DNA of 64,000 nt from Clavibacter michiganensis subsp. insidiosus (GCF_002240565.1 NZ_MZMO01000001.1:2728001-2792000), one strand, 5' to 3'. Shown: positions 1 to 8,444, counted from the first letter of the stretch. Program-made: numbers and translations. Notes: generated from the sequence alone by a model not told the origin.

Positions 1-901
1 TGCCCTTGAGCGACAGCGACGGGCCCATGTGGTTGCCCTCCGCGGTGTGGTTGTAGACCACGTCGAGGATCACCTCGAGGCCGGCGGCGTGCAGCGCTTT
101 CACCATCTCCTTGAACTCGGCGACCTGCTGCCCGCCGTCGCCCGCGGAACTGTAGTCGGAGTACGGCGCGAGGAAGCCGATGGAGTTGTAGCCCCAGTAG
201 TTGCGGAGGCCCTTCTCCTCGAGGTGCGAGTCCTGCATGAAGTGGTGCACGGGGAGGAGCTCGACGCTCGTGACGCCGAGGTCGGTGAGGTACTCGATGG
301 CGCTGGGGTGCGCGAGGCCGGCGTACGTGCCGCGGATCCCCTCGGGGACCGACTCGAGCTGCTGCGTGAAGCCCTTCACGTGCACCTCGTACACGACGGT
401 CTCGTCGAGCGGGGTGCGCGGGGCCTCGTCGTCCTCCCAGTCGAAGCGGCGGTCGGCCACGACGGAGCGGGGCATGGACGCGGCGGAGTCGGCCTCGTTG
501 ATGGCGTCCGGGTCGTCGAAGGTGTGCGCGAAGACGTCCTCGCCCCAGGTCGGGTGGCCCTCGATCGCGATGGCGTAGGGGTCGAGCAGGAGCTTGGCCG
601 GGTTGTGGCGGAGCCCGCGGGACGGGTCCCACTCGCCGTGGACGCGGAGGCCGTAGCGGGTGCCGATGCCGGCGCCCTCGACGAGGCCGTGGAACACGAG
701 GCCGGTGCGCTCGGAGAGGCGCGTGCGGGATTCGGTGCCGTCGTCGTCGAAGACGCACACCTCCACCGCCTCGGCGGTCTCGGAGTACACGGCGACGTTC
801 AGGCCGCTGGGCAGCCCTCCATCTCGCGCGACGACGGTCGCGCCGAGCGGGTACGGGCGGCTGATGTAGGAACGGCTGATGGGAGGGAGGTCGATGGTCA
901 C
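1..901 (-). CDS. glgX: Glycogen debranching enzyme GlgX, 5' part (runs off the left edge)
   Basis: N-terminal 300 codons of a GH13 isoamylase-type enzyme that removes alpha-1,6 branches from phosphorylase-trimmed glycogen in the cytoplasm. The first ~130 residues form a CBM48-like module (SRPYPLGATV, then a segment ending in NPAKLLLDPYA), followed by the start of the catalytic barrel (VYEVHVKGFT). Conserved region I (DVVYNHTAEG) lies about 15 residues from the window edge, so the nucleophile and acid/base residues are not in view. The GTG start at 901 has no Shine-Dalgarno sequence; a CATACT hexamer at 908-913 lies 6 nt upstream, which fits a leaderless start. The function call is firm; GlgX versus trehalose-cluster paralogues such as TreX cannot be separated from this fragment. 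Confidence 0.9.
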   Translation of the reverse strand, partial: MTIDLPPISRSYISRPYPLGATVVARDGGLPSGLNVAVYSETAEAVEVCVFDDDGTESRTRLSERTGLVFHGLVEGAGIGTRYGLRVHGEWDPSRGLRHNPAKLLLDPYAIAIEGHPTWGEDVFAHTFDDPDAINEADSAASMPRSVVADRRFDWEDDEAPRTPLDETVVYEVHVKGFTQQLESVPEGIRGTYAGLAHPSAIEYLTDLGVTSVELLPVHHFMQDSHLEEKGLRNYWGYNSIGFLAPYSDYSSAGDGGQQVAEFKEMVKALHAAGLEVILDVVYNHTAEGNHMGPSLSLKG

Positions 902-1005
902 CGGTTCAGTATGCTCGCGCCCGTCCGAGCCGTTCGTGCACGAAGGGCATCTGCACAGGCGGGAGCCGGATCCGTCGCCGAGCGGCTCCCGCCCGGGCGG
1001 CCGGC

Positions 1006-2022
1006 CTACCGGGCGGGAAGCGCCGCGAACGCCCGCTGCGCCTCGGCGCCCCAGTCGGCGAGCACGACGTCCGCGCGACCGCGCGCCGGGTCGGCCGGCG
1101 ATGCGACCACGGACCGCAGCTCGGGTCGGAGCTCGCCGCCCACCGGGACGCGCGCTCCACGGGTGTAGATCGGCGCGCCGCCTGCTCCCTCGCCGAGGGC
1201 GCAGGGCAGGGAGACCGTGTGGTGCGCGGAGCGCTGCGGGATGCCGGCGCACGCGACGAGCCGGTGTCCGGAGTACGGCGCCGCCTCCGGGTAGCCGAGG
1301 ACGGACAGGGCGCCGGCCGCGCCCTGCGCCGGGAGGAGCGGGCGGTCGAACACGGGACGGGCCGCGCTGACCACGTCCTCGAGGCGCCTGCCGTCGAGGG
1401 AGTGGACGCGGGCGAAGCCGGCGTCGTCGGCCGTGGCGTGGGTGCGCGTCCAGGATGCGGTGACGGAGCGGGCGCCGAGCGGCCAGAGGCCGTGGGGAGC
1501 CTGGGCGTCCTTCGTGCCGGGGACGAAGGTGGCGAGCCGCGTGGGGTCGCCGGTGCGGGCGTCGACGAGGCAGTGCGCGGCCGTGGCGATGGCGTCGCCC
1601 TCCGCGGTGTCCACCACGCTCGCCGTGCAGGTCCGGTTGCGGCCGTCGGCCACGTAGAAGAGGACGCCCACGTAGGTCAGGCCGGGGTGCTCGACGAGGC
1701 GCGACGGCGTGGACGCCGCGGGGGCGTCCGCGGCCTCCTCGGAGGCGAGCGCGTCGGCGCGCCGCTCGGCGGTCCAGTAGCCGGTCGCCTCCTGCGCCGC
1801 CGCCGTGGAGAGGGTCGTCGTCTCCGCGCCGGCCGCCGGATCCGCGGCGGTCGCGGCAGACGCCGGGCTCGGCACCGCGACCGCCAGGGAGGCGGCGACC
1901 GCGAGGACCCCGAAGCCCGCGAGGCCCGCGAGCGGACGGCGTCGGCCGCGCGCCTGCTGCGGACGGTCCTGCGGGTCGCGGATGTCGGGGGCGGTGGCTC
2001 CACGGGTCGGACGCGTGCGCAT
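1006..2022 (-). CDS. Secreted chymotrypsin-fold (S1-like) protein with the catalytic serine replaced
   Basis: 338-residue exported protein. RGRRR at 26-30 precedes a hydrophobic segment (31-56) with a signal-peptidase site after SPASA. The body resembles actinobacterial S1 peptidases: Cys132/Cys151 bracket the His region (ATAAHC, His150), an Asp region follows (ATADDAGF, Asp199/200), and Cys258/Cys274 would form the second disulfide. Where a GxSGGP serine box is expected the sequence reads GEGAGGAP, codon GCA, so the nucleophile is Ala280. Known of the family: Clavibacter carries many secreted serine proteases (Pat-1/Chp type) linked to plant interaction. Inference: this copy is a non-catalytic, possibly binding, homologue. 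It is followed by the MocR gene 97 bp upstream on the same strand, so it probably has its own promoter. Confidence 0.75.
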   Translation of the reverse strand: MRTRPTRGATAPDIRDPQDRPQQARGRRRPLAGLAGFGVLAVAASLAVAVPSPASAATAADPAAGAETTTLSTAAAQEATGYWTAERRADALASEEAADAPAASTPSRLVEHPGLTYVGVLFYVADGRNRTCTASVVDTAEGDAIATAAHCLVDARTGDPTRLATFVPGTKDAQAPHGLWPLGARSVTASWTRTHATADDAGFARVHSLDGRRLEDVVSAARPVFDRPLLPAQGAAGALSVLGYPEAAPYSGHRLVACAGIPQRSAHHTVSLPCALGEGAGGAPIYTRGARVPVGGELRPELRSVVASPADPARGRADVVLADWGAEAQRAFAALPAR

Positions 2023-2119
2023 GCGGGCTCCTTCGAGGCTCGGGGTGGGGACGGCATCGACGGTAGCCGCGCCGCGACGGCTGGCTCGGGATCCGTCCCC
2101 ACCCGCAGCCCGGTCCGGC

Positions 2120-3562
2120 CTAGACGAGGACCGACCGGTCGACGAGGTCGAGGCCGGGCGCCGGGGCGAGGCCCCGCCAGGCCTCCTCGAGGAGGTCCAG
2201 GGCGCGGTCGGTCTGCGCGGGAGGCGACGTGATCGGGATCCGCAGGAACCGCTCGAAGGCGCCGTCGTGCCCGAACCGGCCGCCGCCCGTGATCATCATC
2301 CCGCGGGCGCGCGCGGCGAGCGCGAGCTCGGTGCTGACGGGCGCGCCGATGCCGACCCAGACCGCGAGCCCGCCGTCGACGTGCGGGACCTCCCACCCGG
2401 GGAACCGGCGCGCGAGCTCGGCCTCGACGTGGTCCCGCGTCTCGCGCAGGCGCGCGCCGCGCTCGGCGAGGATCGCGTCCATCCCGCCCAGCACGTCGGC
2501 CACGACCAGCTGCTCGAGCACGGGCGTGCCGAGGTCGCGGGCCGAGCGCGCCCGGGCGAGCTCGCGGAGGAGCGGACGGCCGGCGCGGATCCACCCGACG
2601 CGGAGCCCGCCCCACACCGTCTTGCCCACCGACCCGACGAGCACGACCGCGCCCGGCGACCCGTGCACGGCGAGCGGCGGATGCGCGGTCGGCCGGTCGA
2701 TGTCGAGCTCGGCGGTCGTCTCGTCCGCGACCACGGTGACGCCGTGCGCCTCGGCGAGCGCCACGATCCGCGCCCGCTGGTCCTCGGGCATCGTGCGTCC
2801 CGTCGGGTTGTGGAAGTCCGGCATGAGGTAGGCGAGCGCGGGCCGCGTGCGGCGGATCGTCTGCTCGAGCACGTCCGCGTCCCAGCCGTCGGCGCCGACG
2901 CCCGCCCCCACGAGCCGCGCGCCGGCGTCGCGCAGGGCCTGGATCGCATGCGGGTAGCTCGGCTGCTCGACGAGCGCGCGGTCGCCGCGGTGCACCAGGA
3001 CGGAGGCGAGGAGGCCGATCGCGTGCTGCGCGCCGACCGTCACCATGACGTCGTCGGCCTCGGTCGGCAGGCCGCGCGCGCGGTAGCGGGCGGCGATCGC
3101 CTCGCGCAGCTCCGGGAGACCGTCCACGTCGTAGCCGTGCCCCTCGAGGTGCGCGGGCAGCCGGGCCGCGGCGCGCAGCGCGGCGTCGGCGAGCGCGGGC
3201 GCCGCGGGCACGGCGGCGCGGCTCATGTCCGCCACCTCGCGGCCGTCGCCCTCGGCGCGGGGCGCGCTCCGGGGGATCCGCGTCACGCTGCCCGAGCCGC
3301 GGCGGCTCGCGAGGTGGCCGGTCGCGCGCAGGGCCGCGTAGGCCGCCGCGACCGTGGTGCGGCTGAGGCCGAGCGCGGCCGCGAGCTCCCGCTCGGCGGG
3401 GAGCCGCGCGCCGACGGGCACGCGCCCGTCGAGCACGAGGTGCCGGATCCCGTCGGCGAGCGCCTGGTACGCCGGCGCCCCGGGTCGCGCCCACTCCCCC
3501 AGCAGCGTCGTGAGGGCGGTCGGTCCGAGCACGGCGGAGGGAGCGGATCCGGCGAGGGTCAT
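2120..3562 (-). CDS. MocR-family (GntR/aminotransferase) regulator, YczR-like
   Basis: 480 residues. An N-terminal winged HTH of GntR type (about 28-95; RLPAERELAAALGLSRTTV) is fused to a class-I aminotransferase-fold domain (about 130-470). The PLP-binding lysine is visible in SVGKTVWGG (Lys314), with HNPTGRTM and VADET as further aminotransferase landmarks. MocR proteins sense PLP or related amines rather than catalyse. The start at 3562 is chosen over the longer in-frame start because it precedes the HTH directly and leaves room for the divergent promoter. It is divergent from a YczE-type membrane protein with 63 bp between; this gene pairing is known for YczR/YczE in other bacteria. It probably controls yczE and itself through the inverted repeat at 3563-3588. 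Confidence 0.85.
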   Translation of the reverse strand: MTLAGSAPSAVLGPTALTTLLGEWARPGAPAYQALADGIRHLVLDGRVPVGARLPAERELAAALGLSRTTVAAAYAALRATGHLASRRGSGSVTRIPRSAPRAEGDGREVADMSRAAVPAAPALADAALRAAARLPAHLEGHGYDVDGLPELREAIAARYRARGLPTEADDVMVTVGAQHAIGLLASVLVHRGDRALVEQPSYPHAIQALRDAGARLVGAGVGADGWDADVLEQTIRRTRPALAYLMPDFHNPTGRTMPEDQRARIVALAEAHGVTVVADETTAELDIDRPTAHPPLAVHGSPGAVVLVGSVGKTVWGGLRVGWIRAGRPLLRELARARSARDLGTPVLEQLVVADVLGGMDAILAERGARLRETRDHVEAELARRFPGWEVPHVDGGLAVWVGIGAPVSTELALAARARGMMITGGGRFGHDGAFERFLRIPITSPPAQTDRALDLLEEAWRGLAPAPGLDLVDRSVLV

Positions 3563-3588
3563 GAGGCCACAGCCTGTCGATTGGCCTC
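3563..3588. promoter_or_regulatory. Inverted repeat GAGGCCA-N12-TGGCCTC, candidate MocR operator
   Basis: Perfect 7-bp arms (3563-3569 and 3582-3588) immediately upstream of the MocR start codon, within the 63-bp divergent spacer. Position and symmetry suggest autoregulation and control of the yczE-like gene. MocR sites in other species are often direct repeats, so binding is inference. Confidence 0.45.
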
Positions 3589-3625
3589 TTGTCCCACAAC
3601 CCCCGGGCGCGATTGGATCTCCCAC

Positions 3626-4291
3626 ATGCTCCGTCGCTCAGTCCAGTTCGCCCTCGGCATCTTCCTCTACGGCTTCGCCATCGGCATGATGCTGCAGGCC
3701 GCCGTCGGCGTCTCCCCCTGGGACGTGCTGAGCCAGGGCGTCGCCCTGCGGACCGGCCTGCCGTTCGGCGTCGTCACCAACATCATCGGCGCGCTCGTGC
3801 TGCTCCTCTGGATCCCCATCCGCCAGCGTCCCGGCTGGGGCACGGTGCTCAACGTGGTCTTCGTCGGCTACAGCGCGCAGGTCGCGCTCGCGGTCGTCCC
3901 GGCCTTCGACAGCCTCTGGATCCGCATCCCCCTCTTCGCCGCCGGCCTCCTGCTGCTCGGCCTCGCGACGGGCCTCTACATCGGCGCGCACTTCGGCCCG
4001 GGTCCGCGCGACGGCCTCATGACCGGGATCCACCGGCGCACGGGCTGGCCGGTGTGGCGCGTGCGCGTCGGGATCGAGCTGGTCGTGCTCGCGATCGGCT
4101 GGGCGCTCGGCGGGGACGTGGGGTTCGGCACGCTCGCGTTCGCGCTCCTCATCGGCCCCGTCGTCCAGCGCGCCCTCCCCCTGTTCGACCTGCCCGTGCC
4201 CGCCCGCGCGCCACGTCGCCGCACGCGCGGCGCCGCCCAAGACGACCCCGCGGGCACCCTCCCCACGGGCCCGGTCGCGACGGTCGGGTAG
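3626..4291 (+). CDS. YczE-type integral membrane protein (YitT-like fold)
   Basis: 221 residues with five or six hydrophobic segments (about 4-25, 45-65, 75-97, 105-125, 145-185) and the family features GVSPWDVL near residue 30 and FGPGPRDGLMTG near 130. The tail after ~195 is Arg/Pro-rich and cytoplasmic. Proteins of this family are membrane proteins of unsettled function, suggested to act as transporters. The divergent MocR gene is the expected partner. The ATG at 3626 follows GATCTCCCAC with no strong ribosome-binding site. Call by family; substrate unknown. Confidence 0.8.
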   Translation: MLRRSVQFALGIFLYGFAIGMMLQAAVGVSPWDVLSQGVALRTGLPFGVVTNIIGALVLLLWIPIRQRPGWGTVLNVVFVGYSAQVALAVVPAFDSLWIRIPLFAAGLLLLGLATGLYIGAHFGPGPRDGLMTGIHRRTGWPVWRVRVGIELVVLAIGWALGGDVGFGTLAFALLIGPVVQRALPLFDLPVPARAPRRRTRGAAQDDPAGTLPTGPVATVG

Positions 4292-4365
4292 TCCGCGGGG
4301 CGACGGGGATCCAGCGGCCTCACGGCCCGCTCCCGGCGCCGTCGCGGCCCGGGCGCGTCGCCATG

Positions 4366-4371
4366 TATCGT
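4366..4371 (+). promoter_or_regulatory. -10 hexamer TATCGT for a leaderless start
   Basis: TANNNT hexamer 8 nt upstream of GTG 4380; no Shine-Dalgarno sequence is present. This is the actinobacterial leaderless arrangement and supports the chosen start. Confidence 0.5.
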
Positions 4372-4379
4372 GGCCGCTC

Positions 4380-6440
4380 GTGACTCCGGACCCCCAGGCT
4401 CCCGAGAGCAGTCCCGCCAAGCGGCTGCTCATCGGCGAGAAGCTCGCCAGCGACAAGCTCGAGGGCCAGCTGCTTCCCAAGCACCTCGCGCTCCCCATCT
4501 TCGCGAGCGACCCGCTCAGCTCGGTCGCCTACGCGCCGCAGGAGCTGCTCCTCATCCTCACGCTCGGCGGCCTCGCGTTCCTGAGCTTCGCGCCGTGGGT
4601 CGCGGCCTGCGTCGTGATCCTGCTGGTCGTCGTGGTGCTCAGCTACCGCCAGCTCATCAAGGCCTACCCGTCGGGCGGCGGCGACTACGAGGTCGCCCAC
4701 AAGAACCTCGGCGAGAAGGCCGGCCTCGTCGTCGCGTCCGCGCTCCTCGTCGACTACATCCTCACGGTGGCGGTGTCGGTGGCCTCCGGCGTCGACAACA
4801 TCATCAGCGCGATCCCGGAGATCGCCCCGTTCCGCGTCGAGATCGCGGTCTTCTTCGTGGCGCTCCTCGCGGCCGTGAACCTCCGGGGCGTGCGCGAGTC
4901 GAGCAAGGCCTTCGCGGTGCCCACGTACCTCTTCATCGCCAGCGTCGGCCTGATGATCGTGGTCGGCCTCGTCCGCACGGCCCTCGGCGACCCGCCCGTC
5001 GCCGAGTCCGCCGCCTACACGGTCGAGACCCCGAGCCTGTCGCAGGTCGCCTTCATCCTCCTGCTGCTCCGCGCGTTCTCGAGCGGCTGCTCCGCGCTCA
5101 CGGGCGTCGAGGCCATCTCCAACGGCGTCCCCGCGTTCCGCACGCCCAAGGTCAAGAACGCGCAGGCGACCCTCGTGATCATGGGCGGCACCGCCATCGT
5201 GCTGTTCGTCGGACTCACGACCCTCGCGCTCATCGCGCAGGTCCACTACGGCGAGCACCCGTGCGACCTCATCGGCTGGACCGGATGCGCCACGGAGCCG
5301 CAGAAGAGCCTCATGGCGCAGGTGGCCGGGGCCACGTTCGGCAACGGCAGCGTGATGTTCTACCTGCTCCAGGCGACCACCGCCGCCGTCCTCCTGCTCG
5401 CGGCCAACACCGCGTTCAACGGCTTCCCGCTGCTCGGCTCCGTGCTCGCGAAGGACGCCTACGCCCCCAAGTCGCTGCTCACGCGCGGCGACCGCCTCGT
5501 CTACAGCAACGGCATGCTGCTGCTGGCGCTCGGCGCGACGCTGATCCTCGTCGTCTACCAGGCGAACCTCACGCAGCTCATCCAGCTCTACATCATCGGC
5601 GTCTTCGTGTCGTTCACCCTCGGGCAGACCGGCATGGTCGTGCACTGGACCCGCATGCTCCGCGAGGGCTGCGCGAACCGCGGCGAGGTGATCCGCGGCC
5701 TCGCCATCAACGCGTTCGGCGCGCTGCTCACGGCGCTCGTGCTCATCGTCGTCACCATCACCAAGTTCACGCACGGCGCCTGGCTCGTGTTCGCGATCAT
5801 GCCGGTGCTGTTCCTCCTCATGCTCGGCGTGAACCGCTACTACCGCGACGTGGAGAAGGAGATCGAGGTCGACCCCGTCACGGTCTTCGGCTCCACGGGC
5901 GACCACGCGGTCGTGCTCGTCGGCCGCATGCAGAAGCCGGTCCTCAAGGCCCTCGACTACGCGATCGCCGCGAACCACGACAGCATCGAGGCGGTGCACG
6001 TCTCCGTCGACGACGAGGCGACGAAGCTCCTCGAGCGCCAGTGGATCGAGATGGAGATCGAGATGCCGCTGCGCATCGTCGCCTCCCCGTACCGCGACAT
6101 TAGCTTCCCGCTCATCAAGTACCTCAAGTCCCGTCGGGCGGAGCACGGCAGCGAGATCATCACGGTCTACACGCCCGTCTACATCGTCGGCCACTGGTGG
6201 GAGACGCTGCTGCACAACCACAAGGCAAGACGGATCCGCCAGAAGCTGCTCCTCGTGCACGGCGTCACGCTGGCGCTCGTGCCGTGGCTGCTCGACTCGT
6301 CGGAGCTGATCTACGGCCGCCGGTCGCGGCCGGTGCCCGGGCAGGACCGCCGCGGCGAGCCCGTGCGCCCCGCCGTCCGCCGATCCGGCCCGCCGCCGAC
6401 GACGCCCGTGAAGCACACGAGCGGCCGCCGGACGCCGTGA
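4380..6440 (+). CDS. APC-superfamily potassium importer, KimA-like
   Basis: 686-residue membrane protein closely following the KimA (YdaO) pattern: DPLSSVAYAPQELL near 40, SYRQLIKAYPSGGGDYEV near 93, ENLGEK-like HKNLGEK, LVDYILTVAVSVASG, and FSSGCSALTGVEAISNG near 240. About twelve transmembrane segments fill 35-480; a cytoplasmic domain of about 170 residues follows, as in KimA, then a basic tail not present in the short homologues. Known: KimA is a high-affinity proton-coupled K+ symporter that is inhibited by c-di-AMP in Firmicutes. The upstream gap is only 88 bp and the start looks leaderless, so no ydaO-type riboswitch fits here. Potassium as substrate is family knowledge. Confidence 0.85.
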   Translation: MTPDPQAPESSPAKRLLIGEKLASDKLEGQLLPKHLALPIFASDPLSSVAYAPQELLLILTLGGLAFLSFAPWVAACVVILLVVVVLSYRQLIKAYPSGGGDYEVAHKNLGEKAGLVVASALLVDYILTVAVSVASGVDNIISAIPEIAPFRVEIAVFFVALLAAVNLRGVRESSKAFAVPTYLFIASVGLMIVVGLVRTALGDPPVAESAAYTVETPSLSQVAFILLLLRAFSSGCSALTGVEAISNGVPAFRTPKVKNAQATLVIMGGTAIVLFVGLTTLALIAQVHYGEHPCDLIGWTGCATEPQKSLMAQVAGATFGNGSVMFYLLQATTAAVLLLAANTAFNGFPLLGSVLAKDAYAPKSLLTRGDRLVYSNGMLLLALGATLILVVYQANLTQLIQLYIIGVFVSFTLGQTGMVVHWTRMLREGCANRGEVIRGLAINAFGALLTALVLIVVTITKFTHGAWLVFAIMPVLFLLMLGVNRYYRDVEKEIEVDPVTVFGSTGDHAVVLVGRMQKPVLKALDYAIAANHDSIEAVHVSVDDEATKLLERQWIEMEIEMPLRIVASPYRDISFPLIKYLKSRRAEHGSEIITVYTPVYIVGHWWETLLHNHKARRIRQKLLLVHGVTLALVPWLLDSSELIYGRRSRPVPGQDRRGEPVRPAVRRSGPPPTTPVKHTSGRRTP

Positions 6441-6478
6441 TCGGCGCGCGCCCCTAGCGCATCTACGCACGAATAGTT

Positions 6479-6494
6479 AGGGGGCCCCCTTTTT
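6479..6494 (+). terminator. Short GC hairpin followed by a T tract after the kimA-like gene
   Basis: AGGGGGCCCCCT is a 12-bp palindrome (6479-6490) followed by TTTT, 39 bp after the stop. It can fold as a 4-bp stem with a GGCC loop and extra pairing; the T tract is the best intrinsic-terminator feature in this GC-rich window, though the stem is short. Confidence 0.4.
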
Positions 6495-6541
6495 GGACGG
6501 GGGGCTATGCACTGCCCTCCACTCGGAGTTTCGTGTGGACT

Positions 6542-6561
6542 CCCAGGGCCCGAGCCCTGGG
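6542..6561 (+). other. Leader hairpin before the stress operon
   Basis: CCCAGGGC-CCGA-GCCCTGGG, perfect 8-bp arms, 27 bp before ATG 6589 and just upstream of the GAGAGGGA ribosome-binding site. It is preceded by a weaker GGAGT/ACTCC pair. It may affect translation or act as a transcript-stabilising 5' structure. Confidence 0.4.
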
Positions 6562-6588
6562 GGAACTCCAGCAGCGAGAGGGAATCAC

Positions 6589-7455
6589 ATGTCGAACGAC
6601 CTCACCCCGGCGTCGCCCGCGGGCGGCGGATCCATCGCCGACGACGCGTACGTCGCCGCCCCCGACCCCGCCTACCCCGGCACGACCGGCGGCAGCGCGA
6701 CCGACGGCGACGGCAGCAGCAGCAGCACGAAGGACACCGCGAAGGAGCAGGCCGCGTCCGTCGCCGGCGACGCGAAGGCCGGCACCCAGCACGTCGCCGG
6801 CGTCACGAAGGACGAGGCCGGCAAGGTCGCGTCCGAGGTGAAGTCGCAGGCGCAGGACCTCATCGCCCAGACCCGCGACCAGCTCCGCGAGCAGACCGGC
6901 GTCCAGCAGGAGCGCGCCGCGGGCAGCCTCCGCACGCTCAGCGACGAGCTCCGCGACATGGGCGACAAGTCGGAGAGCACGGGCCTCGCCGGCGAGCTCG
7001 TCTCCCAGGCCGCCCAGCGCGCCGGCAGCGCCGCGTCCTACCTCGAGGGTCGCGATCCGGGGACGCTCCTGCAGGACGTCACCGACTTCGCGCGCCGTCG
7101 CCCGGGCCTGTTCGTCGGCCTGGCCGTCATCGCGGGCGTCGCTGCGGGGCGCCTCACCCGCTCGCTGACGAGCGAGGCGCGCGACCAGAAGGAAGCCGAG
7201 CAGGCGACGCCGTCGACCGGCACCTCGACGACCGCGACGACCTCCGCCCCCGCGACCACAGACCGCGCAACGGGCTACGTCACCCCCGCGGTGCCGACCA
7301 TGACGTCGACCTCGCCCACCGCCCTCAGCACGGACGAGCCGGTCGGCGTCGGATCCGACGGCGCCTCCACGCCGCTCTACGACCAGACGCGCACCACCGA
7401 CCCGCTGACCGAGACCTTCGGCGCGGGCGGCACGTCCGACGGATCGCGCGCATGA
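6589..7455 (+). CDS. Low-complexity single-TM envelope protein, first gene of a stress-type operon
   Basis: 288 residues. A Ser/Gly/Asp-rich N terminus is followed by an Ala/Lys/Glu/Gln-rich amphipathic region (about 45-125, LEA-like: KDTAKEQAASVAGDAK), one hydrophobic segment (about 172-192, GLFVGLAVIAGVAAG) after an RRRPG anchor, and a Thr/Ser-rich tail. The start ATG 6589 is set by the ribosome-binding site GAGAGGGA; it overlaps the next gene by ATGA. Known: actinobacteria often carry this protein with a holin-3_6-family protein and a DUF3618 protein as a general-stress envelope module. The exact role is not known. Confidence 0.75.
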   Translation: MSNDLTPASPAGGGSIADDAYVAAPDPAYPGTTGGSATDGDGSSSSTKDTAKEQAASVAGDAKAGTQHVAGVTKDEAGKVASEVKSQAQDLIAQTRDQLREQTGVQQERAAGSLRTLSDELRDMGDKSESTGLAGELVSQAAQRAGSAASYLEGRDPGTLLQDVTDFARRRPGLFVGLAVIAGVAAGRLTRSLTSEARDQKEAEQATPSTGTSTTATTSAPATTDRATGYVTPAVPTMTSTSPTALSTDEPVGVGSDGASTPLYDQTRTTDPLTETFGAGGTSDGSRA

Positions 7456-7871
7456 CCGACGGACGCACCCCGTCCGAGGAGAAGGCCGCGACCACCAGCC
7501 TCGGCGACCTCCTCGGGAACGTCACGAAGGACGTCTCCACGCTCATGCGCCAGGAGATCGCCCTCGCCAAGGCGGAGATCAGCGACTCGGCGAAGAAGGC
7601 CGGGACGGGCGCCGGCCTCCTGGGCGGCGCCGGGTACGCGGGCCTCATGGCCGTGTTCTTCCTCTCCGTCGCCCTCATGGTCGGACTGGGCTACCTGTTC
7701 GACAACCAGGCCTGGGGCGCGGTCGTCGTGGCCGTCGTCTGGGCCGTCATCGGCCTCGTCATGTACCTGCAGGGCCGCAAGCAGCTGAAGACCGTGCAGG
7801 GCGCGCCCCGCACGGCCGAGAGCGTCAAGAAGATCCCCGAAGCGATGAAGAGGAACGAGGCAGACCGATGA
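7452..7871 (+). CDS. Actinobacterial putative holin-X / phage_holin_3_6 family membrane protein
   Basis: 139 residues: an N-terminal soluble helix (LGDLLGNVTKDVSTLMRQEIALAKAEI, the family signature region, about 17-43), two transmembrane segments (about 57-85 and 90-110) and a basic tail. The family name comes from similarity to phage holins, but in this chromosomal trio there are no phage genes and lysis is unlikely. ATGA overlaps at both ends couple it to its neighbours. It probably works as an envelope or cell-size/stress membrane protein; function is inferred from context only. Confidence 0.8.
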   Translation: MTDGRTPSEEKAATTSLGDLLGNVTKDVSTLMRQEIALAKAEISDSAKKAGTGAGLLGGAGYAGLMAVFFLSVALMVGLGYLFDNQAWGAVVVAVVWAVIGLVMYLQGRKQLKTVQGAPRTAESVKKIPEAMKRNEADR

Positions 7872-8431
7872 GCGACAACCCGGAGCAGATCCGTGCGGAG
7901 ATCGAGCGCACGCGGAACGAGCTGAGCATCGACGTGGACGCGGTGGCCGACAAGGTCACGCCCGCGAAGGTGGCCCAGCGCCAGACGGACAAGGTGCGCG
8001 GCGCCCTGTCGAACGTGAAGGACAGCGTCCTCGGCTCCGCGGGCGACGCCCGTTCGAGCGTGGGCGACGCCGTCTCCGGCACCGCGGGCGCCGCGAAGGG
8101 CAAGGGCCAGGGCAACCCGCTGGGCCTCGGTCTGGTGGCGTTCGGCGCTGGACTCCTCATCGCCTCGCTGATCCCGGCGAGCGACAAGGAGAAGGAGCTC
8201 GCCTCCACCGTCAAGGACAAGGCGCAGCCCCTCGTCGAGAAGGCGACCGACGCGGCCAAGGACGTCGCGTCCGAGCTCAAGGAGCCCGCGCAGCAGGCCG
8301 CCGCGGCCGTCAAGGACACCGCGACGGACTCCGCGGACACGGTGCGATCCGAGGCCCAGTCGACCGCGCAGGACGTCCAGGCGTCGGCGCAGGACGCGAA
8401 GCAGGCCGTGCAGGACGACGCGCGGAGCTGA
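7868..8431 (+). CDS. DUF3618 protein
   Basis: 187 residues. The N-terminal DUF3618 signature reads NPEQIRAEIERTRNELSIDV (5-24) followed by VDAVADKVTPAKV, then a single hydrophobic segment (about 80-98, LGLGLVAFGAGLLIASLI) and a long Ala/Asp/Lys-rich coiled tail with repeated AKD/VKD motifs. Last gene of the translationally coupled trio, closed by a strong hairpin at 8445-8480. The tail resembles desiccation/LEA-like sequences. Function unknown; a role in membrane stress is the usual inference for this gene set. Confidence 0.85.
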   Translation: MSDNPEQIRAEIERTRNELSIDVDAVADKVTPAKVAQRQTDKVRGALSNVKDSVLGSAGDARSSVGDAVSGTAGAAKGKGQGNPLGLGLVAFGAGLLIASLIPASDKEKELASTVKDKAQPLVEKATDAAKDVASELKEPAQQAAAAVKDTATDSADTVRSEAQSTAQDVQASAQDAKQAVQDDARS

Positions 8432-8444
8432 TCCTCGGGCTCCC

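Noticed and set aside
1805..4291. Very long plus-strand frame across the protease, MocR and YczE region
   Set aside because: Only its last part (3626-4291) is the YczE gene; the rest is Arg/Gly/Ala-rich antisense of minus-strand genes.
4292..4379. ydaO/c-di-AMP riboswitch ahead of the kimA-like gene
   Set aside because: The gap is too short and no such fold is visible.
4320..6470. 716-codon minus-strand frame opposite the kimA-like gene
   Set aside because: Composition is Arg/Asp/Glu/His-rich without domains; it is the antisense shadow of a clear transporter gene.
7452..7871. Phage holin, i.e. a prophage remnant
   Set aside because: No other phage gene is near; the holin-3_6 family is a common chromosomal stress-operon protein in actinobacteria.
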